Shown here in pieces: positions 16,901 through 24,856 of a stretch of 64,000 nucleotides of DNA. Both the position numbers and the translations under genes were made by a program. The stretch lies in NCBI RefSeq assembly GCF_004785685.1, contig NZ_SRPF01000003.1, positions 62,001 to 126,000 of the forward strand, in the 5' to 3' direction. Positions within the stretch are counted from its first letter, which is position 1; each line of letters begins with the position of its first letter. The notes under the pieces were generated by a model, which was not told the origin of the DNA, searched no databases, and worked only from the letters and a program-made list of their open reading frames with translations. The stretch comes from Marinobacter confluentis. Lineage in GTDB: Bacteria; Pseudomonadota; Gammaproteobacteria; Pseudomonadales; Oleiphilaceae.

Positions 16901-19159
16901 GGTGGTCTCGCGCTGCTCTATCAACGCATTCAGAAATTCGTCGTATTCGCCGAACTGGCTTTCAATCTCCTGAAGCTGATTGAGCATGCGGGCAAGCAGG
17001 CCATCGCATTCGTCCGGCGTTGCCACCGTATGGACACCGTTGGCCAGGCTTTGCTCGTACAAACGCAGCTTGGAAGCAAACTGCACCTTGGCCTCTTCCC
17101 GGCCGCAGTCATTGAGCTTGATCTCTGCTCGTGATCGGTCCTGATTCACCCGGGAATACAGTGATGACAGGTTATCCGCTATCACCGTCTGCTGTTCGGT
17201 ATCCTCTGTCGCCAGAGAGGACAGCAGCTCCTGAACAAAATCCAGTCCCTCGGTGATCTCATGATATTCAGCCACCAGGCCCTGAAGCTCCTTGCGATCC
17301 TCTGATTCTTCTACCTGGCGGCGAAGCCCGTCCACCTGCTCCGTGTATTTCGAGAGAGCTTCCGGTTTGGCAAGAAAGGCCAGGGTCCTGTCCGCGAGCT
17401 TGTCTACGGCATCGGCGGCTTTTTTGTCTATTGAATCCAGACGCGGGCGATCAATATAGCGGCGCTCTGACAGCGAGCGAATCAGGCCACGGTGATCCTG
17501 CAGCTTCTTGAGGTGCGCAACGAACTGATGGGGCTCACGCCAGGATTCGGGGCGGGTTTCCTGAACAAGTACGATCAGGGTTGAGTCTGCCTCGTTGAGA
17601 GCCTTGTTGGACTGGTCTCGAACGGACTCAACCTTCTCATACTCATCAACCACCAGTTCGGCCGTCGAGCGCACCTTATGAAGTGCCGCATTGATACCAG
17701 CAAAATGGTCGTCATGAAGCCAGAAGCGCTGGTCGAGCAGTTTGTCGATGCGCTTGATGACGGTATCGAAATGCCTTAGGCCGGCATCCTCCAGGTTGGC
17801 AAGTTTGACCACTTCATATAGATCGGCAATGCCGCTGACCAGCTCAGGGTTGCCGATCAGCCCCAGTTCTGAGTCATCAGCGGTGGATTTGTCCGCGTAG
17901 AATGCCTGTGATTCGAAGGGGGTCTGCCAGAGCTGAACCGGATGAACCTGGGACGGTTTATCGTCAGCGGTGAACACCGCAAGCTCCCCACCCTCGAATA
18001 AAGCATAGCCATGGCCGGTAATCGGCGGGGCAGTGGTTCGGGTAATCAGGTTGTAGCGCACCAGCGAGACCGCGCCGGACTCGGGCGCATAAAATATGAT
18101 CAGCACATCTTCACCGTTGGGTGCCTGCACCATGCGCTTGAAGCGCAGGCCCTCAGGCACATCCACGGTTTTCAGATTATTGCTGTACAGGTAAATCCCG
18201 CCCGGGAAGATCAGGCCATGATCCTCTGGCAGTGTGCGAACCGAGCCGGCCAGGCCATCAATTCGGTGCAGCGCCTTTTCAGCCGGATTGAACACGTAAT
18301 AACGGGTATGCTTCTCCCCATAGGGCGTCACCCGGATGAGATAGATCTCGCCACGCCTGGCGTACTCGAACACACCGTCGCTCAGTGATTGACTTGCAAC
18401 CTCGACGGGGTCCTCGAAAATGCCTTCGCCAGAGCTGGTGTTGTTTTCAATCTTGAAGGTGATCGCGCCGCCGGTGTTGTCTACAAACAAACGGTCTTCG
18501 ATGGAATAGTGGGGCGATACTCCCTGCACCATATGCTCGCGCGAAAGCTGCGACCAGGAGAAATCAAATCGCTCCGGCAATCGAAAATCGTCCGCGCCAC
18601 GATCATCGATATAGGACCGGACCGTGCCATCGTGATTAAGCGACCAACGGAATACCTTGAGGTGGTCACCCCGATCACCCACCTGGAACACCATAAGCAG
18701 GCGACCTTCCATAGTCACCAGCTGGATCAGTCGGGCTTCCTTGTGGAAGCGAAAGAGTGATGTGAAATCGGTCTGGAACTTTTCATTCTCGAGGAAAGAG
18801 CCCGCAACCGCAGACTGGGTAATCTCCCAGCTACCGTCACTTTCCTCAAGCCGGTAAAGACTGAAAACATCGGGCAGTTCGACTGTCTGTTTCAGGCCAT
18901 GTTCGACATTGAATCCGAACAGCAGAAACTCACCCAGGCGAACCACATCCCGTGCAATGCAGTTGTGGGGCGTTCTGGCCCGCACCCGCCCCAGCACGTC
19001 CATGCTGGAGGCGCCAAACTGGACCTCTCGCTCCTCGTTGAGCGATTTAACCGTGCCTCGAAGCGATTGAGCGTGGTCGGTCAGACGCTTCTTCAGAGTG
19101 GCAAAGGTACCACCCTCACGAATAATATCTTCAGTTGACAGAGAGGCAGTGTGGGCCAT
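13955..19159 (-). CDS. Giant AAA+ coiled-coil ATPase ('DNA repair ATPase' type)
   Basis: 1734-residue protein. Residues 1 to about 430 are beta-rich with repeated short strands and may form a propeller-like module. About 440-900 is charged and helical with coiled-coil heptads (for example SRRQQLSQERQRKASSLKEA). A single AAA+ module lies near 1270-1480: Walker A SPPGYGKTTLM near 1288, Walker B VMLYLDDIQH near 1355 with Asp-Asp rather than Asp-Glu, and sensor-1 Asn in MGGNPYT near 1401. A helical C-terminus follows. No signal or membrane segment is seen. The ATG at 19159 is preceded by AAGGAT. It is last in an operon with the flotillin and YqiJ-like genes. Databases label relatives as DNA repair ATPase, which I would not take as proof of function. 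Confidence 0.8.
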   Translation of the reverse strand: MAHTASLSTEDIIREGGTFATLKKRLTDHAQSLRGTVKSLNEEREVQFGASSMDVLGRVRARTPHNCIARDVVRLGEFLLFGFNVEHGLKQTVELPDVFSLYRLEESDGSWEITQSAVAGSFLENEKFQTDFTSLFRFHKEARLIQLVTMEGRLLMVFQVGDRGDHLKVFRWSLNHDGTVRSYIDDRGADDFRLPERFDFSWSQLSREHMVQGVSPHYSIEDRLFVDNTGGAITFKIENNTSSGEGIFEDPVEVASQSLSDGVFEYARRGEIYLIRVTPYGEKHTRYYVFNPAEKALHRIDGLAGSVRTLPEDHGLIFPGGIYLYSNNLKTVDVPEGLRFKRMVQAPNGEDVLIIFYAPESGAVSLVRYNLITRTTAPPITGHGYALFEGGELAVFTADDKPSQVHPVQLWQTPFESQAFYADKSTADDSELGLIGNPELVSGIADLYEVVKLANLEDAGLRHFDTVIKRIDKLLDQRFWLHDDHFAGINAALHKVRSTAELVVDEYEKVESVRDQSNKALNEADSTLIVLVQETRPESWREPHQFVAHLKKLQDHRGLIRSLSERRYIDRPRLDSIDKKAADAVDKLADRTLAFLAKPEALSKYTEQVDGLRRQVEESEDRKELQGLVAEYHEITEGLDFVQELLSSLATEDTEQQTVIADNLSSLYSRVNQDRSRAEIKLNDCGREEAKVQFASKLRLYEQSLANGVHTVATPDECDGLLARMLNQLQEIESQFGEYDEFLNALIEQRETTQETIESRRQQLSQERQRKASSLKEAGQRILNNLTKRSDQFEEVAQVHAFFASDVMVAKVRDLSERLRELDSPLEADDLDAQLKAAQDNAQRAVRDRADIYEDGGAIIKLGPRHRFSVNRQEPALTLVPADEGLRLHISGTQFYETVRDERLANLDDCWNLHAPSEAPDVYKGEYLAYRFLEAVDGGAINPPDWADTDALEKSVRQFAGPRYRDGYEKGIHDHDATRILVQLGPAKARAGLLRFAPMVRAASVLFWCFQDESYRQRLQAETTSAGVLQTLMRAGDLMQQLQQSVRVDMARFFAAHDLPFEDWVLDQGSDYLCLALAENHEQFEVSTVGHDLKKRFRDYVAAQKQQKTLDKVLSEARDHAARLWQTSLAWLNGFAAQEKNSLSGHFCPEAAAMMASEFSPASVKFEPRAAELTFQIDHLLGQHPQLHNQSLALALDEFETRLRRHINDRLPRWESLQRIRHQMLEEQQDRLRIEEFIARPLTSFVRNKLISRVYLPLVGDNLAKQMGTVGDDRRTDLSGLLIMISPPGYGKTTLMEYVASRLGLIFMKINCPSLGHDVTSLDPEKAPNSTARTEIIKLNLAFEMGNNVMLYLDDIQHTHPEFLQKFISLCDGTRRVEGIWNGRSKTYDMRGKRFAICMGGNPYTESGDVFQIPDMLANRADVRNLGDQLSGMEEVFALSYLENSMSSNSVTAPLASRSMDDFYRFADLAAGKEVNSADFDHDYSAAEREEVVSVLERLLRVRDVILAVNETYIASSGQDDAYRTEPPFKLQGSYRNMNKLAEKVTPVMSPEELEQLIDDHYQGEAQLLTQGAEENLLKLGELRGTLTAEEQARWELIKTSYSARVQAGGDGDAGEKVVRQLVGIGSHLEQLATSIAQSSDERASGIDWEPLVKGLEKAFGKVELSPQITFQGPDGMRDALLSLADVYRGSITPLVKVLRSKTGLELRSYRMLEQLHEQLESMEKNLRHQASEV

Positions 19160-19178
19160 GGCTATCGATCCTTAAAGC

Positions 19179-21086
19179 TTACTCGGTTTTATCAGTTGAC
19201 GAAGTGCCTGACTCCACGCGAGCCGAAGAGCCCCCACCATTCATGATCTTTTCCATGATGGAACTGACGAACGGCGTCATGCTGGATGCATTCTTCATGA
19301 AGTGGTCTGCGGCGCGACCAAAGCCGATGCCCTGGGCAACCTTGTTGAACACGTCTCCGTCGCCACCAATGAACTCCATCTTGGCATTGGCCAGAGCATC
19401 GCCCATGGCCTTGGCCTGGGCTTCACTGATGCGAACATTGGCGTCAATACGGGACATGGTCTCGTCGCGGTGGATATCCAGATTGCGGTTCATTACCTCG
19501 AACTCGCGGCTGGACTCGTCCATACGCTCGTAGGCTTCAGCCTTCCTGGTGATACCCTCGGCCTCGGCTTCGGCCATCTTCAGTGCGGCTGCGGCTTTGG
19601 CGTTGCCCAGCTCTTCCTGACCCTTGGCCTGGGCAAGCAGCATGTCTTCTTCGTTCCTGGCGCGGGTTTCGCCCTCCAGGCGCTCGGCTCTGGCGGCCTC
19701 GCTGCGGGCAAAGGCTTCGGCCTCGGCTTCAGAGCGGGAAGCAACAGCATTGGCTTCGCGAATCTGCGCTTGAGCCAGGCCATGGGAGGCAGCCTTGGCC
19801 TTCTCGCCTTCAGCCAGCTCAACCATGGCGGCTTTTCGGAGCTCGGCGGATTGCTGCTCGGCTTTCGCGCCCTCGACCTGCTCAATGCGAAGCTGGTCGG
19901 CTTTAGCCTCAGCGGAAATAACCACTGTTTCCTTGTTGCGCTTGGCATCCTCGCGATTACGCATGCTGAGGATATTTTCCTCTTCCTCCGCAACGCGCGC
20001 CTCTACCTGAATGCGTTCAGCCTGGATGTCAGCGATTTCTTTCTGCTTGACCTCAAGAACCTTGTCCTTCTCGATGCGCTGCTCTTCAACGCGGCGCTCT
20101 CGGTTGATGTGCTCAAGCTCCGTGGCAGACTGAATCGCCACTTCTTCAACCGCAATGGCTTTCTCACGGGCTTTGCCGGCCAGCTGCTTCTCGCGCTCCC
20201 GCTCTTCCTCGGCGATGTCGATCGCCTTCTGGGCCTCTGTACGGGCGAGCTCGGAAGCACGGCGCTGTTCTTCATGGGCGGCATTTTCCCGCGCCAGCTC
20301 CCGGGAAGTCAGCTCGGCAATTTCCCGGTCTGTGCGGGCCTGGGTTTCCGCCTGGGTTTTACGAAGTGCTTCCTGTTGCTCGAAGGCCGCAGTATTTCGC
20401 TCACCAATGGCGACTTCGGCGTCCCGTTCCAGCACGTTTGTAGCGACGCGGTTGGCTTCGGTGATTTCCTTGATCCGGCGGATACCGTCGGAATCCATGA
20501 TGTTATGGGGGTCAAGCTCGCTGACCGGCGTCTGCTCAAGGAAATCGATGGCGACGTCTTCCAGCACATAGCCGTTCAGGTCCGCCCCGATCAGATCGAC
20601 AATGGCCTGCCGGAATTGCTGGCGCTGCTCGAACAGTTCCACAAAGTTGAACTTTTTGCCCACCGTCTTCAACGCTTCCGAGAATTTCGCGTTAAACAGC
20701 TCATCAACCGCGGCCTTGTCTGAAGCCCGGGCGACACCGACGGACTTGGCAACCCGAAGCACGTCATCCGGGGTCTCGTTCACGCGCAAATAGAGCCCGA
20801 GGGAAATGTCAGCACGGTAGTTATCTTTACAGATCAGACCGTTTTTGCCTCGGCGGTCAATCTGAAGCGGGATAACGCTGATACGCATTTTTTCGGCGCG
20901 ATGGATAACCGGCAACACCATGGAACCTGTGAAATGCACACTGGGTATCTTGCTCATGTTGTTGACGATCAGCGCTTCGCCCTGATCCACTTTTTTGTAG
21001 AACGCATTGAACAGCGCCAGAATGCCCAGAATGGCGATGAAGCTCACCCCCACGATCGTCAGCACCGGCATAATCCAGTCAAGCAT
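19179..21086 (-). CDS. Flotillin / SPFH-domain membrane scaffold (YqiK-like)
   Basis: About 635 residues. One N-terminal membrane helix (VLTIVGVSFIAILGILALF) leads into an SPFH domain (from KVDQGEALIVNNMSKIP to about residue 200). A long Glu/Ala/Arg-rich coiled coil of roughly 350 residues, typical of flotillins, follows, then a Gly/Ser-containing tail. Flotillins oligomerise at the inner membrane and organise ordered lipid patches. Two starts are possible, GTG at 21095 and ATG at 21086; the second has GAGG at good spacing. It lies 19 bases before the giant ATPase gene and 14-23 bases after the YqiJ-like gene. Confidence 0.92.
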   Translation of the reverse strand: MLDWIMPVLTIVGVSFIAILGILALFNAFYKKVDQGEALIVNNMSKIPSVHFTGSMVLPVIHRAEKMRISVIPLQIDRRGKNGLICKDNYRADISLGLYLRVNETPDDVLRVAKSVGVARASDKAAVDELFNAKFSEALKTVGKKFNFVELFEQRQQFRQAIVDLIGADLNGYVLEDVAIDFLEQTPVSELDPHNIMDSDGIRRIKEITEANRVATNVLERDAEVAIGERNTAAFEQQEALRKTQAETQARTDREIAELTSRELARENAAHEEQRRASELARTEAQKAIDIAEEEREREKQLAGKAREKAIAVEEVAIQSATELEHINRERRVEEQRIEKDKVLEVKQKEIADIQAERIQVEARVAEEEENILSMRNREDAKRNKETVVISAEAKADQLRIEQVEGAKAEQQSAELRKAAMVELAEGEKAKAASHGLAQAQIREANAVASRSEAEAEAFARSEAARAERLEGETRARNEEDMLLAQAKGQEELGNAKAAAALKMAEAEAEGITRKAEAYERMDESSREFEVMNRNLDIHRDETMSRIDANVRISEAQAKAMGDALANAKMEFIGGDGDVFNKVAQGIGFGRAADHFMKNASSMTPFVSSIMEKIMNGGGSSARVESGTSSTDKTE

Positions 21087-21109
21087 TGGTATCACCTCAG
21101 TTCCTTGGT

Positions 21110-21739
21110 TTAGCGGGTCATCCCCGTCAGAAAATCGGCTTCAGGGACAACCTGATAAACCGCATCATGTTTGTGGTACTTGATAACCACAGCTTTTTCC
21201 CCCGGAGCTATCTCTGAATGGCTTCGGGCTTCAAGGCGCAGATGAGCGCCATTGACCATGCAGTCAAGAACGCCCGTCGTGTCAGAAATTGCGTAGATGG
21301 CAACCCCGGTTTTACCCAGTACATCGTTATTGCACGCTCGGGAATTGCGAAAAAGGGGTTTTAAAGGGCCAATCACGATGGCGGCAGACTTGATGGACAG
21401 AGCAGCCGAGACCAGCAGTACCAGGGCGCCACCAATGATTGAGGGAAAACCACTGGCAAACATGCTCAGTACCAGCAGGTCACCGAAGTAGCTGATGGTC
21501 CAGCCGCAAAGGCTTACGGCGGTTAATGCAACAGACAGCGGCACCTCGCCCAGGCCAAGCGATGCCATTACACCGGCTATGCCCTCAAGGCCGCCGTCAG
21601 GAAGGTCCGCATCGATGTCAGGAGTATCAAGGTCCGCCAGCCCCATCAGGGCAACAGCCCAGTAAAGCAGGCAGAAGAGCAGCAGGCCCGTCCAGAAAAG
21701 TGTCGGGAATGAGAAGGTAATCGTAAAAAACGCTTCCAT
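21110..21739 (-). CDS. YqiJ-like membrane protein with C-terminal OB-fold
   Basis: 209 residues from the ATG at 21739 (MEAFFTITFSFPTLFW). Three hydrophobic spans are visible: near 10-33, 70-105 and 105-130. The C-terminal 75 residues are a small beta domain (GKTGVAIYAISDTTGVLDC through KAVVIKYHKHDAVYQVVP) of the NfeD/OB-fold kind. NfeD- or YqiJ-type proteins are standing partners of flotillins. First gene of the three-gene operon with the flotillin and the AAA+ ATPase, divergent from telA. Confidence 0.82.
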   Translation of the reverse strand: MEAFFTITFSFPTLFWTGLLLFCLLYWAVALMGLADLDTPDIDADLPDGGLEGIAGVMASLGLGEVPLSVALTAVSLCGWTISYFGDLLVLSMFASGFPSIIGGALVLLVSAALSIKSAAIVIGPLKPLFRNSRACNNDVLGKTGVAIYAISDTTGVLDCMVNGAHLRLEARSHSEIAPGEKAVVIKYHKHDAVYQVVPEADFLTGMTR

Positions 21740-21806
21740 ACGTTGAGCTATCCCTGCGGACCGGCGTGGAACATTTAACCTGTCGCCCGTCACATCCTTT
21801 ATACGC

Positions 21807-21823
21807 GGTTGGTGTAACCAACC
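21807..21823. promoter_or_regulatory. 17-bp palindrome in the telA / yqiJ divergent promoter
   Basis: GGTTGGT-GTA-ACCAACC: seven-base arms that match perfectly around a three-base centre. A TTGGTG at 21809-21814 inside it and the AT-rich TATATTAT at 21831-21838 are spaced like -35 and -10 elements for telA, so a protein bound here would control telA and possibly the opposite operon. No regulator gene is adjacent. Confidence 0.55.
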
Positions 21824-21892
21824 CGATCCATATATTATATTTTCGTAATCAGGGAGAGCTTACGATATTCACACAGCGACAGGAAGTGACAC

Positions 21893-23083
21893 ATGTCAGA
21901 AGTGGACAAACAGAAGAGCAAAACGGAGATCTCGTCCGCAAATCAGGCACCAGCCGCCGTCACAGTCACGGAAAGGATGCCGGAACTGAGAGCCAAAGCG
22001 GCCTCTGTGGTGCAGCAGCTCGCAGCGGTGGGCGCCCGGGATCTGGAAGAACGCCGGGACATGGTGGCCGAAGTAGAAACACTGGGCAAAGACGTCGAGC
22101 ACAAGCTGTCGAAAACCAGTGCCCTCCTCAGAAAACCCATTCACGAACTGGCAGCCGCAGCGGAGGATGGCAGCGATGTTGACCAGGCGCTGCTTGCCCT
22201 GCAGGGCAAGGTCCGGGAGGTAAATCCCAATGAGGTTGATTTTTCCATGGGATTTGTTCGCCGGATGCTGTCACGACTGCCATTTGTAGGATCGCCCATA
22301 TCGAAATGGGCGGCCCGATACCAGCAAGTCAGTTCCGTTATCGATGACATTGCCAACGGCCTGAGGCTGGGCATGCAGCAACTGGCCGAAGATAACAAAA
22401 CCCTCGCAGACGACCGTGACCGTATGCGTACACTGACATTCGAGCTGGAAGACTATGTCGCATTCGGCGAAGTACTGGATGAAGAAGTCGTCGCGTTAAT
22501 AGAAAACGAGCCCGACGCCGACAGGAAAAAGTTTCTGCAGGAGGAAATCCTGTTCGCATTGCGGCAGCGAGTCCTGGACCTGCAGCAACGCCTGGCGGTG
22601 AACCAGCAGGGCGTTCAGTCCGCTGACCTGTTGATCGGGAACAACAAGGAGCTGATTCGCGGCATCAAGCGGGCGCTCGATGTCACCGTTGAGGCGCTGT
22701 CCGTTGCATCCACGATCGCGATGGGGCTCGCCCGTCAACAGAAACAGCTGGAAGCCCTGCAGGAGACCAACCGGACTGCATCTGATCTTCTGCTGCAAAC
22801 CTCCGAACGTCTGAAGGATCAGGGCGTGGCGATCCATAAGGATGCCGCCAGCGCATCTCTGGACATGGAAAAGCTGAAACAGACCTTTGCCAACAGCCTT
22901 GCCGCCTGGGACGACATCAACAGTTTCCGTCGCGATGCCTTGCCGACAATGCGTAAAACCATCGATGAACTTCAGCATTTATCCGATGAACAGCGGACCC
23001 TCACGGAACAGATGGAAAAAGGGCAGCAGGCCAGAAACCGGTTCGCCGAAGCCTTCACCCTTGAAGCTTCTGGCGGATCATAA
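21893..23083 (+). CDS. TelA/KlaA-family toxic anion resistance protein
   Basis: 396-residue soluble helical protein of the TelA (PF05816) family. The pattern runs from the central FVRRMLSRLPFVGSPISKWAARY segment through EDNKTLADDRDRMRTLTFEL, a ...QQRLAVNQQGVQSADLLIGNNKELI segment, to TVEALSVASTIAMGLARQQ. The ATG at 21893 follows AGGAAGTG. Relatives appear in tellurite-resistance operons and in Ter-type stress modules, but biochemical activity is not established. It is divergent from the YqiJ-flotillin-ATPase operon and shares its promoter region, which suggests one system. Confidence 0.88.
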   Translation: MSEVDKQKSKTEISSANQAPAAVTVTERMPELRAKAASVVQQLAAVGARDLEERRDMVAEVETLGKDVEHKLSKTSALLRKPIHELAAAAEDGSDVDQALLALQGKVREVNPNEVDFSMGFVRRMLSRLPFVGSPISKWAARYQQVSSVIDDIANGLRLGMQQLAEDNKTLADDRDRMRTLTFELEDYVAFGEVLDEEVVALIENEPDADRKKFLQEEILFALRQRVLDLQQRLAVNQQGVQSADLLIGNNKELIRGIKRALDVTVEALSVASTIAMGLARQQKQLEALQETNRTASDLLLQTSERLKDQGVAIHKDAASASLDMEKLKQTFANSLAAWDDINSFRRDALPTMRKTIDELQHLSDEQRTLTEQMEKGQQARNRFAEAFTLEASGGS

Positions 23084-23091
23084 ATCAGCTG

Positions 23092-23113
23092 GGCCCGCGC
23101 GAAGATACGGGCC
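23092..23113 (+). terminator. Weak stem-loop after telA
   Basis: GGCCCG and CGGGCC arms flank a ten-base loop, followed by TTCCTGTTCC. The stem is short and the T-run poor, so termination is only possible. The rest of the 23084-23272 gap shows nothing else I can name. Confidence 0.35.
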
Positions 23114-23272
23114 TTCCTGTTCCCACCTCTACCTGGATTTCCTGACTGAAAGCACCTTAATCACATGTAACCGCCCGGGGCCTGTGAATCATTGACGCGT
23201 ATTACAAACGGCGTAGCCTGAGGGGTGATCAACTGAAACGTGAAATTCATCCGACATTCAGGGAATAGCCAA

Positions 23273-23530
23273 ATGCCAGTAGAAAAGCACGACCTGATCC
23301 ATGAACTGCCCGAGTCAAAAGACACCATCCATCATCTGAAAACCAGCAACAACCACTTTGCAAAGCTGTATCACGAGTATCATGAGGTGGAAACCGACGT
23401 GCACCGGTTCGAAACGGGCGCTGAGAACACCTCCGACGAACACCTGGAAGACCTGAAAAAGCAGCGCCTTCACCTCAAGGACCAGTTGTTCCAAATGATC
23501 CAGGAACACGAGGCGTCGGCATCAGAATAA
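23273..23530 (+). CDS. YdcH-like (DUF465) small helical protein
   Basis: 85-residue helical, charged protein. The start is taken at the ATG at 23273 (MPVEKHDLIHELPE), since the upstream in-frame start lacks homology to the family. The pattern HDLIHELPESKDTIHHLK then LYHEYHEVETDVHRFE and LKKQRLHLKDQLFQMI fits the DUF465/YdcH group. Function is unknown. It has its own short upstream region and is not obviously part of the telA unit. Confidence 0.8.
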   Translation: MPVEKHDLIHELPESKDTIHHLKTSNNHFAKLYHEYHEVETDVHRFETGAENTSDEHLEDLKKQRLHLKDQLFQMIQEHEASASE

Positions 23531-23662
23531 ATAACATCTTCAACAAGCGTGATGTGAACAGTCATTCAAAAATACTGACGTCATAGGTCGATATTCTCCG
23601 CTTTTCGACGCCGCGGTTTCTGCTGATACTGAGGCGTCAAAATTAACCAGCGAGGGGTATCC

Positions 23663-24763
23663 ATGAGCGACCTAATGCAAGCTTTGAAGTTTCAGAACAT
23701 TGACCTACCAAACCGCTTTGCGCTGGCTCCGATGACCCGCACCAGTGCTGAAGCCGACGGCACACCAAATCTGCTAATGGCAGATCACTACGAGCGCTAC
23801 GCAAGAGGCGGCTTTGGCCTGGTGATCACCGAAGGCACCTACACCGACAACAAGGCCAGCCAGGGTTACGCCAACCAGCCCGGCATTATCAATGAAGCCC
23901 AGATCCAGGGCTGGAGGACCATTGTCGACCGGGTCCATGCCGCAGGCAGCAAGATTTTCACCCAGTTGATGCACGCCGGCGCCCAGTTCCAGGCCAACCG
24001 ATACACAGACCAGCCCCTGGGCCCAAGCGAAATAGCACCCAAAGGTGCGCCTCTCGGTTTTTACGGCGACCAGAAAGTCTGGCAGGTGCCCAGCGCAATG
24101 AACAGCGCCGACATTCAGGTCGCCATCAATGGTTTTGCTCAATCTGCGGTGAATGCTAAAGCGGCGGGATTCGACGGTATCGAGATTCACGGCGCCAATG
24201 GCTACCTGATCAACCAGTTCCTGAGCACGCATTTCAACAAGCGTGACGATAACTACGGTGGTTCGCTGGAAAACCGCATGCGCCTGGCCGTCGACGTTAC
24301 ACGCGCGGTGCGTAAGGCCGTTGGTGAGGATTTCCCCGTCGGCATCCGGCTTTCACAGGGAACAGTCACGGACCCGGACTACCAGTTACCTGAGGGCGCA
24401 GCGGGCTTCCGCAAAATCGTGGAGGCGGTGCGTGACGCCGGTGCAGATTTTGTTCACACCACCGACGGCGACGTTAACAGGCAGCATTTTGTGGATGGCG
24501 ACCAGACCCTGGCAGGCGTTGCCGCTGAGGTACAGGGTATTGACCTGATCATCAACGGCAACATTGATGAAACCAACTGCCAGAATATTGCCAACCAGTT
24601 CCCCGGTGCCCTGCTCGCGGTGGGCAAAAAGGCACTGGCCAATCCGGACTTTGTGCAGCGCCTGAAAGACGGCAAGGAAATTGCCGACATCAACTTTGAA
24701 ATGCTTCAGCCCAAAGCCACCATCTCCAACGAGCTGGCGTGGCGGAAACAGAACGCCGCCTGA
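23663..24763 (+). CDS. Old Yellow Enzyme family NADH:flavin oxidoreductase / alkene reductase
   Basis: 366-residue TIM-barrel FMN enzyme that reduces activated C=C bonds (enones, nitro compounds or xenobiotics). Motifs: NRFALAPMTRTSAEADGTPN at the N-terminus, QLMHAGAQ, the active-site GFDGIEIHGANGYLINQFL, DNYGGSLENRMRLAVDV, and the C-terminal VGKKALANPDFVQRL phosphate-binding part. GAGGGG precedes the ATG. It has its own 130-base promoter region and a structured RNA element immediately downstream. Confidence 0.92.
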   Translation: MSDLMQALKFQNIDLPNRFALAPMTRTSAEADGTPNLLMADHYERYARGGFGLVITEGTYTDNKASQGYANQPGIINEAQIQGWRTIVDRVHAAGSKIFTQLMHAGAQFQANRYTDQPLGPSEIAPKGAPLGFYGDQKVWQVPSAMNSADIQVAINGFAQSAVNAKAAGFDGIEIHGANGYLINQFLSTHFNKRDDNYGGSLENRMRLAVDVTRAVRKAVGEDFPVGIRLSQGTVTDPDYQLPEGAAGFRKIVEAVRDAGADFVHTTDGDVNRQHFVDGDQTLAGVAAEVQGIDLIINGNIDETNCQNIANQFPGALLAVGKKALANPDFVQRLKDGKEIADINFEMLQPKATISNELAWRKQNAA

Positions 24764-24791
24764 TCCAGTATTGAAAAATTGAAAACGACCT

Positions 24792-24850
24792 GCTCCCGAC
24801 AGGGCGTGAACCGTTTGGGTTCGCGCCCGTAAGCTAAAAGAATCGGGAGC
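24792..24850 (+). promoter_or_regulatory. Two-tier stem-loop masking the photolyase ribosome site
   Basis: Outer arms GCTCCCGA (24792-24799) and TCGGGAGC (24843-24850) match perfectly. Inside is a hairpin GGGCGTGAACC / GGGTTCGCGCCC with a GTTT loop (24802-24828). The right outer arm contains GGGAG, the ribosome site seven bases before the ATG at 24857, so folding would hide it. It could equally end transcription of the upstream gene, though no T-run follows. Confidence 0.5.
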
Positions 24851-24856
24851 AACTTC

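Noticed and set aside
19302..20723. 473-codon plus-strand open frame
   Set aside because: It is the complement of the flotillin coiled coil; the Glu/Ala-rich codons of that gene leave the opposite frame without stops. Translation is Leu/Gly-rich with no domain.
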